NCBI GenBank assembly: GCA_017404545.1
Contig: JAFRCC010000013.1
Span: forward strand, 1 to 37,051
From: Clostridia bacterium
Lineage (GTDB): Bacteria; Bacillota; Clostridia; TANB77; CAG-508
Reading direction: 5' to 3'
Length of the DNA stretch: 37,051 nt
Part shown: in pieces, positions 22,552-32,147 of the stretch
How positions within the stretch are numbered: the first letter of the stretch is position 1
Layout of the letters: each line of letters opens with the position of its first letter
The notes under the pieces: generated by a model
Databases searched by the model: none
What the model was told of the DNA's origin: nothing
The model's input: the letters and a program-made list of their open reading frames with translations, nothing else
Position numbers and translations under genes: made by a program

Positions 22552-24396
22552 ATGTGCGGATTTACAGGTTTTTGTAATCTTAAAAGGAATGTTACATCTA
22601 AAGAAAATATTTATAATATGAATAATATCCTTTCTCATAGAGGTCCAGATGAAGATGGTTATTACTATGAAGAACATATAGTTCTTGGTCATAAACGATT
22701 GACAATTATAGATCCAGATGGCGGAAAGCAACCAATGACTGAACGTTTTATGGATAATACTTATACTATAGTTTACAATGGACAAATTTATAACACAAAA
22801 GAATTACGTTTAGAACTTGAGAAAAATGGTTTTGTCTTTAATAGTCACTCAGATACTGAAGTTTTGCTAAAAGGTTTTATTTTTTGGAAAAAAGATATTG
22901 TGAAAAAAATTAATGGAATTTTTGCATTTGCAATATGGGATAGTAATTCTCAAGAACTTTTCTTAGCAAGAGATCACTTTGGTGTAAAACCATTATTTTA
23001 TACTATTACAGATAATACACTTGTTTTTTCATCAGAGCTAAAGGCCATTTTAAAATACCCAGGCATTCAACCAATACTTGATGAGCAGAGCATTGCTGAA
23101 TTGTTTGGCATTGGTCCAGCTAGAACTTCTGGTACTGGAATTTTTAAAAATATTTACGAAATAAAGCCTGCATCATTTGGAGTATATAATGAAACAGGCT
23201 TACATACAAAAAAGTATTGGAAATTACATTCAAAAGAGCATACTGAAAGTCTAAACCAAACAGTCGAAAAAATAAGATTCTTGCTTGAAGATTCCATAAC
23301 AAAACAATTAGTTTCAGACGTTCCACTATGCGTATTTCTTTCAGGTGGGCTTGATTCAAGTATTATTGCTCATTATGCTTCCAACTATTACAAGAAAAAT
23401 AACATTGGAATTCTAAATACTTTCTCTGTTGATTACGTTGATAATGACAAAAATTTTATGAAAACAGATTTTCAGCCAAATTCTGATAAGTACTACATAG
23501 ATTTGATGTCCAATCATCTAAAAACTCATCACCAAACCATTATACTTGACACACCTGATTTAGTAGATAACTTAGAAAATGCAATGATAGCACGTGATTT
23601 CCCTGGAATGGCAGACGTAGATGCCTCCCTACTTCTATTTTGTAAAAATGTAAAACCCTATGCCACGGTTTCACTAACTGGAGAATGTGCAGATGAAATA
23701 TTTGGAGGATACCCATGGTTCTTTAGATCCGATAGTTTAAATAGTGGTACATTTCCATGGTCCATAGCAATTTCAGAAAGACAACAACTTTTAAATCCTG
23801 AAATATCATCAAAAATTAATCTAAGAGATTACATCGACTACAGATATCGTGAATCATTGGCGGAAGTTGAAATAATAGATTCAGATTCTATGGAAACAGC
23901 TCAGAAAAGAAAAATTTCGTATCTAACATTAAATTGGTTTATGCAAACATTGTTAGATAGATCTGATAGAATGGCCATGTACAATGGTTTTGAAATTAGA
24001 GTTCCATTCTGTGACTATCGACTTGCGGAGTATGTTTGGAATATTCCTTGGGAAATGAAAGCACTTCATGGACGTGAAAAAGGTCTTTTACGATACGCTA
24101 TGAAAAATATATTGCCAGAAGAAATTATTGAGAGGAAAAAAAGTCCATATCCAAAAACATGGAATCCAAATTATATGACTGCTGTAAAAGAAAAACTTTC
24201 TGGCATAGTTAGTAATAACAATTCGCCAATTAACAAATTACTCAACAAAAAATATATTGAAGAAATTATAGATTCTAACGGAAAAGCATTTTCTCGACCT
24301 TGGTTTGGTCAATTAATGACTGGTCCTCAACTTATAGCATATTTGTACCAAGTTAATATGTGGCTCGAAAAATACAACCCTATAGTAGATTTATAA
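22552..24396 (+). CDS. asnB: Asparagine synthetase (glutamine-hydrolysing)
   Basis: The 614-residue enzyme converts aspartate, glutamine and ATP to asparagine. The start is the ATG at 22552, which puts the catalytic cysteine at position 2 (MCGFTGF); an in-frame ATG nine bases upstream would bury it. The N-terminal class II glutaminase domain includes LSHRGPDEDG and YNGQIYN. The C-terminal synthetase domain has the PP-loop SGGLDSS at 264-270, and LTGECADEIFGGYPWF and FEIRVPFCDYRL. The length is as expected for AsnB/AsnO types. A GAGGTG ribosome site precedes it. It stands alone between a GC-shifted block and a repeat. Confidence 0.96.
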   Translation: MCGFTGFCNLKRNVTSKENIYNMNNILSHRGPDEDGYYYEEHIVLGHKRLTIIDPDGGKQPMTERFMDNTYTIVYNGQIYNTKELRLELEKNGFVFNSHSDTEVLLKGFIFWKKDIVKKINGIFAFAIWDSNSQELFLARDHFGVKPLFYTITDNTLVFSSELKAILKYPGIQPILDEQSIAELFGIGPARTSGTGIFKNIYEIKPASFGVYNETGLHTKKYWKLHSKEHTESLNQTVEKIRFLLEDSITKQLVSDVPLCVFLSGGLDSSIIAHYASNYYKKNNIGILNTFSVDYVDNDKNFMKTDFQPNSDKYYIDLMSNHLKTHHQTIILDTPDLVDNLENAMIARDFPGMADVDASLLLFCKNVKPYATVSLTGECADEIFGGYPWFFRSDSLNSGTFPWSIAISERQQLLNPEISSKINLRDYIDYRYRESLAEVEIIDSDSMETAQKRKISYLTLNWFMQTLLDRSDRMAMYNGFEIRVPFCDYRLAEYVWNIPWEMKALHGREKGLLRYAMKNILPEEIIERKKSPYPKTWNPNYMTAVKEKLSGIVSNNNSPINKLLNKKYIEEIIDSNGKAFSRPWFGQLMTGPQLIAYLYQVNMWLEKYNPIVDL

Positions 24397-24442
24397 AAAA
24401 TAACAGACAAATACCATTTGTAATAACAGAACAACAGTGGGC

Positions 24443-24484
24443 TTTATATTATAGGAAGTTCAGAGAACTTTTCTATAATATAAA
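24443..24484 (+). repeat. AT-rich palindromic repeat after asnB, copy 3
   Basis: TTTATATTATAG (24443-24454) pairs with CTATAATATAAA (24473-24484). AAGTTC and GAACTT continue the inner stem around a 3-nt loop. The left arm, with GC in front of it, matches the end of the window (GCCTTTATATTATAGGA at 37031 and following). GAACAAC upstream at 24430 echoes the 5' end of copy 1, so this looks like a copy with its middle removed. Confidence 0.55.
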
Positions 24485-24496
24485 AAATGAGAGAAG

Positions 24497-24519
24497 TTCC
24501 AGCTTTTTAGCTGGAATTT
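24497..24519 (+). terminator. Terminator downstream of asnB
   Basis: TTCCAGCT-TTTT-AGCTGGAA is followed by TTT. A further GCC...GGC hairpin follows. The tail is short, so strength is moderate. It lies 100 bases after the asnB stop. Confidence 0.6.
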
Positions 24520-24594
24520 GCCTCGTTAAAAAGGCATTAATCTCCTCTCTTTAGTCAAATAATTTTCTAATTATATTCTTGCAGATTTTTAAAT

Positions 24595-25135
24595 TTATTT
24601 ATCTTCTACTGGTGGATTAATGATATTTTGTATATCCTCATCATTTTTTATCTCGTCTGCAACATAGCTTAAAGAGCTCTTATTTTGTTTTATCGCTGCA
24701 ATTGCTACATCCTTATCAGCTCTTAATCTCTGGCTTGCGTATTTTAGAATAATCCCTTTATTATTTACTGCTGCCATAACAACATCTTTATCATCTCTTA
24801 GCTTCTGGCTTGCATAATATAAAATTTGTCCATCTCTTTGAGCAGCCTTTAAAACAACATCTTTATCAGCCTGCAAATTTTCACTTGCGTAACATAATAC
24901 CCAACCTTTTACTTCTACTGCAGCTAACAAAACATCTTTGTCATCTTTCAAAGCATCACTTGCAAATTCTAATGCTCCTCCGATCACATTTTACAGCTTC
25001 TAAAACAAGTTCCTTATCATTTTTTAACTCATCAGATGCCCATTCCAAAACTAAACCATCTTTTTTTACATAATCAAAAAATTTATCTCTATCATCTGAA
25101 TATTTCTTTACTTCCTCAATTTCCGATTCTTCCAT
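24595..25135 (-). pseudogene. DUF4116-repeat protein, interrupted by one +1 frameshift
   Basis: From the ATG at 25135 (behind AGGATGG) the frame gives MEESEIEEVKKYSDDRDKFF and about 53 residues that fit the repeat, then one extra base near 24982 breaks it. Removing that base joins it to the 24987-24595 frame. The restored protein of about 179 residues consists of five to six copies of a unit of about 24-25 residues with the pattern AS-x2-L-x2-DKDVV-x2-AV. This is the DUF4116 repeat, found in proteins of unknown function across bacteria, protists and large viruses. The gene has no membrane segment or signal. It is upstream of a lipoprotein gene in reverse order, with separate termination. Confidence 0.85.
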
Positions 25136-25158
25136 TTGAAATCCATCCTATATATATT

Positions 25159-25189
25159 AAAAAGTACAAAAGAAAACTTACTTTTGTAC
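25159..25189 (-). terminator. Terminator of the lipoprotein gene
   Basis: On the minus strand GTACAAAAG pairs exactly with CTTTTGTAC (25164-25172 with 25181-25189), followed by TTTTTAATATATA. It is 20 bases after the stop at 25209. Confidence 0.85.
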
Positions 25190-25208
25190 CTTCAACTTAA
25201 ATTTAAAA

Positions 25209-25595
25209 TTAGTCTTTCAATTCATATCCCATATATTTTACGAATTGCTCCATAGTATCTTTATCAAGCTCATCTTCATCAGCACCAAATTCTTCTGAGA
25301 AGTCTTTTGCTTTCATAGTAATAGTAACTTTTTTACCACTTCTCTTAACTTTTGCACCTTCAGAATCATCTTTTAGTTCTTCGTATGCATCTTTAGCATC
25401 GCTTGAAGAGTTATAAGTGTTTGTAATTACCATTTTTGAAAGCTTATCGTTTTTGTCAAAAGATATTTCAATTTTTGACTTATAGTTGTCTTCTTCCATT
25501 GTACCTACTAATTTATTTCCACCACAACCTGTTAAAGCTAGTAGAAGCATAAGTACAACTGCCAATAAACTAGTTACCTTTAATAATTTTTTCAT
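25209..25595 (-). CDS. Predicted lipoprotein
   Basis: The 128-residue protein has a signal peptide (MKKLLKVTSLLAVVLML) and the lipobox LTGC with the lipidated cysteine at 24. The ATG at 25595 was chosen from two adjacent ATG codons (25598, 25595) because AGGGGGGGTG ends 6 bases upstream of it. The mature part is acidic with alternating K/D and the pattern KLSKMVITNTYNSSSDAKDA. This resembles short Clostridial DUF1307-type lipoproteins, in which a beta-sheet domain follows the anchor. No enzyme motif is seen. It follows the 79-residue gene by 69 bases. Confidence 0.82.
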   Translation of the reverse strand: MKKLLKVTSLLAVVLMLLLALTGCGGNKLVGTMEEDNYKSKIEISFDKNDKLSKMVITNTYNSSSDAKDAYEELKDDSEGAKVKRSGKKVTITMKAKDFSEEFGADEDELDKDTMEQFVKYMGYELKD

Positions 25596-25664
25596 CATTT
25601 CACCCCCCCTCATGCTTATTATACATAAAAATTATAATAAATCAAATACATTATCTACATTTTT

Positions 25665-25904
25665 TTAAATTGCCTCTACCTTATATTCAAAATCTTCCAT
25701 ATATGGGAACATTTCAAATATTCTTTTGTGTGTAACGATTTGTATTCTTGGCTGAGGATTTTTTGGATGATCTGTAATAAGCTTTTGAGTATAACTATTC
25801 TCTGCCGTTTTAAATACAACATACCTATTTCTAACATACGTGAAAAATATCTGATATCCGTTGTCTAAATCTTTCTCAAAATTTTCAAATGTATAATCGT
25901 TCAT
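25665..25904 (-). CDS. 79-residue protein of unknown function
   Basis: The ATG at 25904 follows AAAGAAAGGAATTTTT and is 35 bases after the ligA stop. The small soluble protein starts MNDYTFENFEKDLDNGYQIF and continues with YVRNRYVVFK, TYTQ-like and RIQIVTHKRIFEMFPYMEDF stretches. It is aromatic-rich, and no family is recognised. Position in the ligA transcript is its only context. Confidence 0.72.
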   Translation of the reverse strand: MNDYTFENFEKDLDNGYQIFFTYVRNRYVVFKTAENSYTQKLITDHPKNPQPRIQIVTHKRIFEMFPYMEDFEYKVEAI

Positions 25905-25939
25905 AAAAATTCCTTTCTTTATTTTTTATGTTCTTTTTT

Positions 25940-27940
<2,001 letters not shown>

Positions 27941-27968
27941 TTATCCTCTTTCCTATTGTTTATAAAAA

Positions 27969-28014
27969 TACCTCAAAGATTCTACAAATAAAATTTGTAT
28001 ATTTCTTTGAGGTA
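27969..28014 (-). terminator. Terminator of the pgsA operon
   Basis: TACCTCAAAGA (27969-27979) pairs exactly with TCTTTGAGGTA (28004-28014), with an inner ACAAAT/ATTTGT stem. On the minus strand TTTTTATA follows. It ends transcription before ligA. Confidence 0.88.
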
Positions 28015-28047
28015 ATTCTATCATCAAATTTATTATTTATCTACATC

Positions 28048-28785
28048 CTAATACGAAAATTCTCCAAGAACATATTCGTCTGATTTATTTTTTGTATTGT
28101 AAAAATAATGCATTGGATTACCATAATCTCCAGGTCTTTGGTAAAACTGATATCCCTTTGAAGGATTTTCGCAAATCCTAAAATTATATTCGCCACCATT
28201 TACCTTTATGTTGTGATACACAATATGTCCATATGTTTCATCCCATGCGTATAATCTTTCTTTTGTGATGACTCCATCATCATTAACAATTATTGTATTT
28301 CCTTTAATTTCAACTGTTAAACTAGTTGTATCCGACACATATTTTCCTTGAAATTCTTTTGGCAACTTATATGAATTTACAGCCCCCGCCATAAAGCCAT
28401 ATACAGACAAAATTGCAATTAGAGCTACTTTTACATACACCTGACCAAAGAATATTTTTAGTGTATACGGTAACAGGGTAAGCACACCTGCAATAACAAG
28501 TAACATTCCATATACTGGAGGTGAAAAAGACATTACTGCTAATCCCATAACACCAACCATAACACCAATTAAAATACGGCTAATCCACTTAAGTACCTCT
28601 GTTGCTTTATTAACGTATATCCTTCTAGCATTAGAATCTTCTACAGGTTTATACATGTTTGCTCTTTCATGCTCTATTAAAACCTGTGTACTACAATACT
28701 CACAAGTAACAGACGTATCCGATAAACTAAATTTTAGGTTTGCTCCGCAATTAGGACATTTTTTATTTATCAATTTCATTTCCAT
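28048..28785 (-). CDS. Zinc-ribbon membrane protein
   Basis: The 245-residue protein starts with a zinc ribbon (C10, C13, C28, C31), where CPNCGANLKFS and TCEYCSTQ are the knuckles. Three hydrophobic segments follow (about 70-87, 90-112 and 117-135), and then a soluble C-terminal domain of about 110 residues. Such proteins act as sensors or assembly factors in Firmicutes, but no specific function is established. The ATG at 28785 is 5 bases after the pgsA stop with GGATAAATAGTAAAA in front; the ATG at 28779 is an alternative. The gene is last in the kinase-RNHCP-pgsA operon. Confidence 0.8.
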   Translation of the reverse strand: MEMKLINKKCPNCGANLKFSLSDTSVTCEYCSTQVLIEHERANMYKPVEDSNARRIYVNKATEVLKWISRILIGVMVGVMGLAVMSFSPPVYGMLLVIAGVLTLLPYTLKIFFGQVYVKVALIAILSVYGFMAGAVNSYKLPKEFQGKYVSDTTSLTVEIKGNTIIVNDDGVITKERLYAWDETYGHIVYHNIKVNGGEYNFRICENPSKGYQFYQRPGDYGNPMHYFYNTKNKSDEYVLGEFSY

Positions 28786-28790
28786 TTTTA

Positions 28791-29387
28791 CTATTTATCC
28801 TTCAATAATTCTTTTCCATTTTTTAAATAATCCCAGCCGGAGAATATAGTTGCAACTACAGAGATAAATATTGTAATTGAACTAACTACATTTATAAATA
28901 GTGGGAATCCTGATAATCCTCCACCTATAAATTCAGCAAAGCAATTCATATCTATTAATGCGGCAATTAAACCTACCATCTGAGTTACGGTTTTTAATTT
29001 TCCCCATATAGATGCTGCAACAACCTTTCCAGATTTTTCTACTTCAATTAATCTATATCCAGAAACCAAAAATTCTCTAAATAATACTATTATTGGAATC
29101 CATGCTGGAAGTCTTCCCGCTTCTGTAAGCATAATCATAGCAGCTAATACAAGTATTTTATCAGCAATTGGATCTAAAAACTTTCCAAATGTTGTTACCT
29201 GATTTCTTGATCTTGCTATGTATCCGTCTAATTTGTCTGTAATTGATGCTATTATAAAAATAGCATCAACTAATACCCACGTAGCCGATATTGAAAACAA
29301 TTCTCCTTCTATAGGCAAATATGGTATTATAACCATTATAGGTACAAGAATAATTCTAAAAATGGTTAATTTATTTGGTAAATTCAT
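28791..29387 (-). CDS. pgsA: CDP-diacylglycerol-glycerol-3-phosphate 3-phosphatidyltransferase
   Basis: The 198-residue membrane enzyme makes phosphatidylglycerophosphate. The full CDP-alcohol phosphotransferase motif is present: D51, D54-G55, A58-R59, G68, D72 and D76 in SITDKLDGYIARSRNQV and the following GKFLDPIADK. It begins MNLPNKLTIFRI, the usual PgsA start. The ATG at 29387 lies 21 bases after the RNHCP gene. About five hydrophobic segments are seen. It works downstream of plsY and gpsA in phospholipid synthesis. Confidence 0.96.
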   Translation of the reverse strand: MNLPNKLTIFRIILVPIMVIIPYLPIEGELFSISATWVLVDAIFIIASITDKLDGYIARSRNQVTTFGKFLDPIADKILVLAAMIMLTEAGRLPAWIPIIVLFREFLVSGYRLIEVEKSGKVVAASIWGKLKTVTQMVGLIAALIDMNCFAEFIGGGLSGFPLFINVVSSITIFISVVATIFSGWDYLKNGKELLKDK

Positions 29388-29408
29388 ATATTTTCATTCT
29401 CCTTCAAT

Positions 29409-29729
29409 TTATAAAATATCATTATTTGCACTTAATTTAATTATTAAATCCATATTATCATCATTTGCAGCTTTATTTTTTCTAATATTTCCACATTTTT
29501 TGCACTTAAACACTATTACATATCCTTTTTTAGAGCTAATTTCAATTCCTATTGGCTCAAGTAGTCCATGACAATCTTCACTTCTATCCCCCGGATTTAT
29601 ATCAACATGTTTTGAATATAAGCAAAAAGGGCAGTGATTTCGGCTTGTGTAATTAAGTTTTGGTACATTTTTCCCGCAATTTTCGCACACAAATTCTTCA
29701 TCTATTTTTGTAAATAGACTTTTTTCCAT
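29409..29729 (-). CDS. RNHCP-domain zinc protein
   Basis: The 106-residue protein carries the RNHCP motif at 30-34, with C15/C18 and C33/C36 forming one zinc site, and a second ribbon with C53 and C76/C79. Members are annotated RNHCP domain and have no known biochemical role. A nucleic-acid or protein interface is inferred from the ribbons. The start at 29729 follows GAAAGGATGATAAGAATTT. It lies 24 bases after the kinase gene and 21 before pgsA. Confidence 0.86.
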   Translation of the reverse strand: MEKSLFTKIDEEFVCENCGKNVPKLNYTSRNHCPFCLYSKHVDINPGDRSEDCHGLLEPIGIEISSKKGYVIVFKCKKCGNIRKNKAANDDNMDLIIKLSANNDIL

Positions 29730-29753
29730 AAATTCTTATCATCCTTTCATAAT

Positions 29754-31385
29754 CTAATAAAAGATACTACCTCCTAGGAATTCTCTAAGTAACGAGTTCT
29801 GTGGCACATATTCTGCTGGAACTGCTTCGAAGTATTCAAGCATTGAAATTAATTTTTTAGCTTCAGAATATTCAGGGCAGTCGTTTTTTATTTCCTTTAA
29901 CAATGGTAATGCATAATCTTTCAACACAGCTAATTCGTATATTAATGATGAGTTAAACATACTATCAGCTTCCTCTTGGTATGGGAATATATTATTTATT
30001 TCCCCTCTATTTACAGAATCCCACATTTGCAATGTGTGAAGTGCTTTATAACCTCTAAACTGACTATCTCTTACTATCCTTCTTATTAATCTTGAATCTG
30101 TTGTTGAAATTCTATTATTATAATCCAAATTTAAAACAGTTAAACAGCTTATATAAATCTTATATTTTTGATCTTTTGGAATTAATGGTGTTAATTTATC
30201 GTTTAAACAATGAATACCCTCTATTACAAGGATTTGATCATCTTTAAGTCTCATTTTTTCTCCATTATATTTTTTAGTTCCCTCTTCAAAATCAAACGTT
30301 GGAACTTCAATTTCTTCACCATTTAATAGCTTTAAAAGATGTTCATTAAATAGTTTTGTATCAATTGCTTCAATACACTCAAAGTCATAGTTACCATCTT
30401 CATCTTTTGGATTTTCTGGCCTTTCCACAAAATAATTATCTACTGATAATGTTACAGGTTTTAATCCATTTAATCGTAATTGGATTCCCAATCTATGTGC
30501 AAATGTTGTTTTCCCTGATGATGAAGGACCAGCAATAAGTACCACTTTTACCTTTTTTCTGTTTACTATATCATCTGCTATTTTTGCTAACTTCTTTTCA
30601 TGAAGTGCTTCGTCTAGTAAAATGTATTCTTTTATTTTGTTTCTTCTTATTATTCTATTTAGTTTGTATAATGTTTGCACATGAAGAAATTCATGTAAAT
30701 CTTCGTATTCGTCTAATGTTTCTAGTAATTTCTTATTTTCTTGGAAAATAGGAAGCTTGTTTGGCTCTGCTTTACTTGGATACCTTATTAAAATTCCATT
30801 ATGATATTTAACAATTTCATATATTTTTGCAAATCCTGTTGAAATAGGTAAAATTCCATAAAAATAATTATAATAATCTTCGCAAAAGTATAAACTTACA
30901 TTATTTTTTTTGCCATATTCAATCTGCAATTTACCTTTTTCATTTCGTTCAACACTATAAAATTCTTTTGCCTCTTCCCTGCTCATTTCCCTTTTTACTA
31001 TAGGAAGATTCTTGCTTACAATTTCTTCAAATCTTTTGTTTATGTTTTCTATCATTTCGTCAGTTACTTCAGCATCAATCACCTCACATAACATTGAATT
31101 CGATAATTGATAATTTATGGTTGTTTTTGCATTTGGATATAAACTTTCAAAAGCCATTGATAATACATACACTAAGCCTCTTATGTATATACGCCTACCA
31201 TCTCTATCTGATATATCTAACAAATCTACTTTTCCATCTGTAGTAAGTTCGAAATCTAATGACTTTACTTCATTGTTAAACTTGCATGCAATTATATTAT
31301 TTCTTTGTATTTCATCTTTTAATAAATCTATTACCTTAATACTATTTGTTTTTATAACTTGGTCTTTGTAATTTATTTCTATCAT
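29754..31385 (-). CDS. TGS-domain uridine kinase-like nucleoside kinase
   Basis: The 543-residue protein has an N-terminal TGS-like region (about 1-60) and a threonyl-tRNA-synthetase-like second additional domain (about 60-215), fused to a P-loop kinase of the uridine kinase/phosphoribulokinase family with GPSSSGKTTF at 286-295. SVDNYFVERP and IDTKLFNEHLL continue the kinase. This fusion is known in Firmicutes, where the role is uncertain but often called nucleoside kinase. The ATG at 31385 follows GTGGAGGTCACAT; an upstream ATG at 31400 overlaps that site. It heads the operon with RNHCP, pgsA and the zinc-ribbon gene. Confidence 0.9.
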   Translation of the reverse strand: MIEINYKDQVIKTNSIKVIDLLKDEIQRNNIIACKFNNEVKSLDFELTTDGKVDLLDISDRDGRRIYIRGLVYVLSMAFESLYPNAKTTINYQLSNSMLCEVIDAEVTDEMIENINKRFEEIVSKNLPIVKREMSREEAKEFYSVERNEKGKLQIEYGKKNNVSLYFCEDYYNYFYGILPISTGFAKIYEIVKYHNGILIRYPSKAEPNKLPIFQENKKLLETLDEYEDLHEFLHVQTLYKLNRIIRRNKIKEYILLDEALHEKKLAKIADDIVNRKKVKVVLIAGPSSSGKTTFAHRLGIQLRLNGLKPVTLSVDNYFVERPENPKDEDGNYDFECIEAIDTKLFNEHLLKLLNGEEIEVPTFDFEEGTKKYNGEKMRLKDDQILVIEGIHCLNDKLTPLIPKDQKYKIYISCLTVLNLDYNNRISTTDSRLIRRIVRDSQFRGYKALHTLQMWDSVNRGEINNIFPYQEEADSMFNSSLIYELAVLKDYALPLLKEIKNDCPEYSEAKKLISMLEYFEAVPAEYVPQNSLLREFLGGSIFY

Positions 31386-31494
31386 ATGTGACCTCCACAA
31401 AATTTACTCTATATTTATTCTATGAACAACTCCCGCTGAATATAGATAAATTAGTATGTTCATTTTATCGCTATATTTTTTTTTAGTCAAGTAA

Positions 31495-31524
31495 TTGACA
31501 AATATTATTACGTTGTATTATTAT
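31495..31524 (+). promoter_or_regulatory. Promoter of the anchored-protein gene
   Basis: A perfect TTGACA (31495-31500) and TATTAT (31519-31524) are separated by 18 bp, 31 bases before the start. Confidence 0.7.
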
Positions 31525-31554
31525 GTACATATTAGAAAGAAGGAGGATATTTTT

Positions 31555-32094
31555 ATGAGCGATGCTAAAAATGGAGATGTTGAATTAGGTAAAGAAACAG
31601 CTGGCGGAAATAAGAAGAAAATTGCCATAATTGGTGGTATAGTTGCAGCCGTTATAGTTGTTATATTTTTAATTGCAGCCATATTGGGTGGTGGCTATAA
31701 AACACCTATAAAGAATTATTATACTGGACTTCAAAAAGCAAATTCAAAAACATATCTAAAGGCTTTCCCAGAGTTTCTAAGAGAAGATCTTGAAGATACT
31801 TATACAGATGAAAAGCTTGAAGATAAGAAAGAGTCTTTAGAAGATACTTATGGAGATAAATTAAAAATCTCTTATAAGGTTATAGACAAAACAAAGTTGA
31901 CGAAAGACGAAATTAAAGATGCTCAAAAAGCTTTAAAAGCTTTATACGATGATGAGAAAATAAAGGTTACGGCTGGATACAATGTGGCTGTTAAAGTTAC
32001 AAAAAAAGGCACTGATAAAAAAGCTACAGAGTATACTTCATTTGAAATATACAAAATCAATGGAAAATGGTGCATGATGCCATCAACTTATTAA
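31555..32094 (+). CDS. Membrane-anchored protein of unknown function
   Basis: The 179-residue protein starts at the ATG at 31555 behind AGAAAGGAGGATATTTTT; the frame extends 20 residues upstream through the promoter and is rejected there. A short hydrophilic head is followed by one membrane segment (about 23-45) and an extracellular lysine-rich domain (YKTPIKNYYTGLQKANSKTY). The layout matches the protein at 3116-3787 and both may be paralogous. The closing motif INGKWCMMPSTY resembles the end of DUF4878-type domains. It is monocistronic and converges on mutS. Confidence 0.75.
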   Translation: MSDAKNGDVELGKETAGGNKKKIAIIGGIVAAVIVVIFLIAAILGGGYKTPIKNYYTGLQKANSKTYLKAFPEFLREDLEDTYTDEKLEDKKESLEDTYGDKLKISYKVIDKTKLTKDEIKDAQKALKALYDDEKIKVTAGYNVAVKVTKKGTDKKATEYTSFEIYKINGKWCMMPSTY

Positions 32095-32102
32095 AAAATG
32101 TT

Positions 32103-32138
32103 AAAAAGACGAATTATAAAAATAATTCGTCTTTTTTT
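32103..32138. terminator. Bidirectional terminator between the anchored-protein gene and mutS
   Basis: A 15-bp perfect stem (32103-32117 with 32122-32136) has an AAAA loop, A5 and T7 flanks, and a GACGAATTAT core. It lies between converging genes. Confidence 0.9.
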
Positions 32139-32147
32139 ATTCACCCC

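Noticed and set aside
24360..24554. 64-residue plus-strand frame after asnB
   Set aside because: It overlaps the end of asnB in another frame and runs through the repeat and terminator with no ribosome site.
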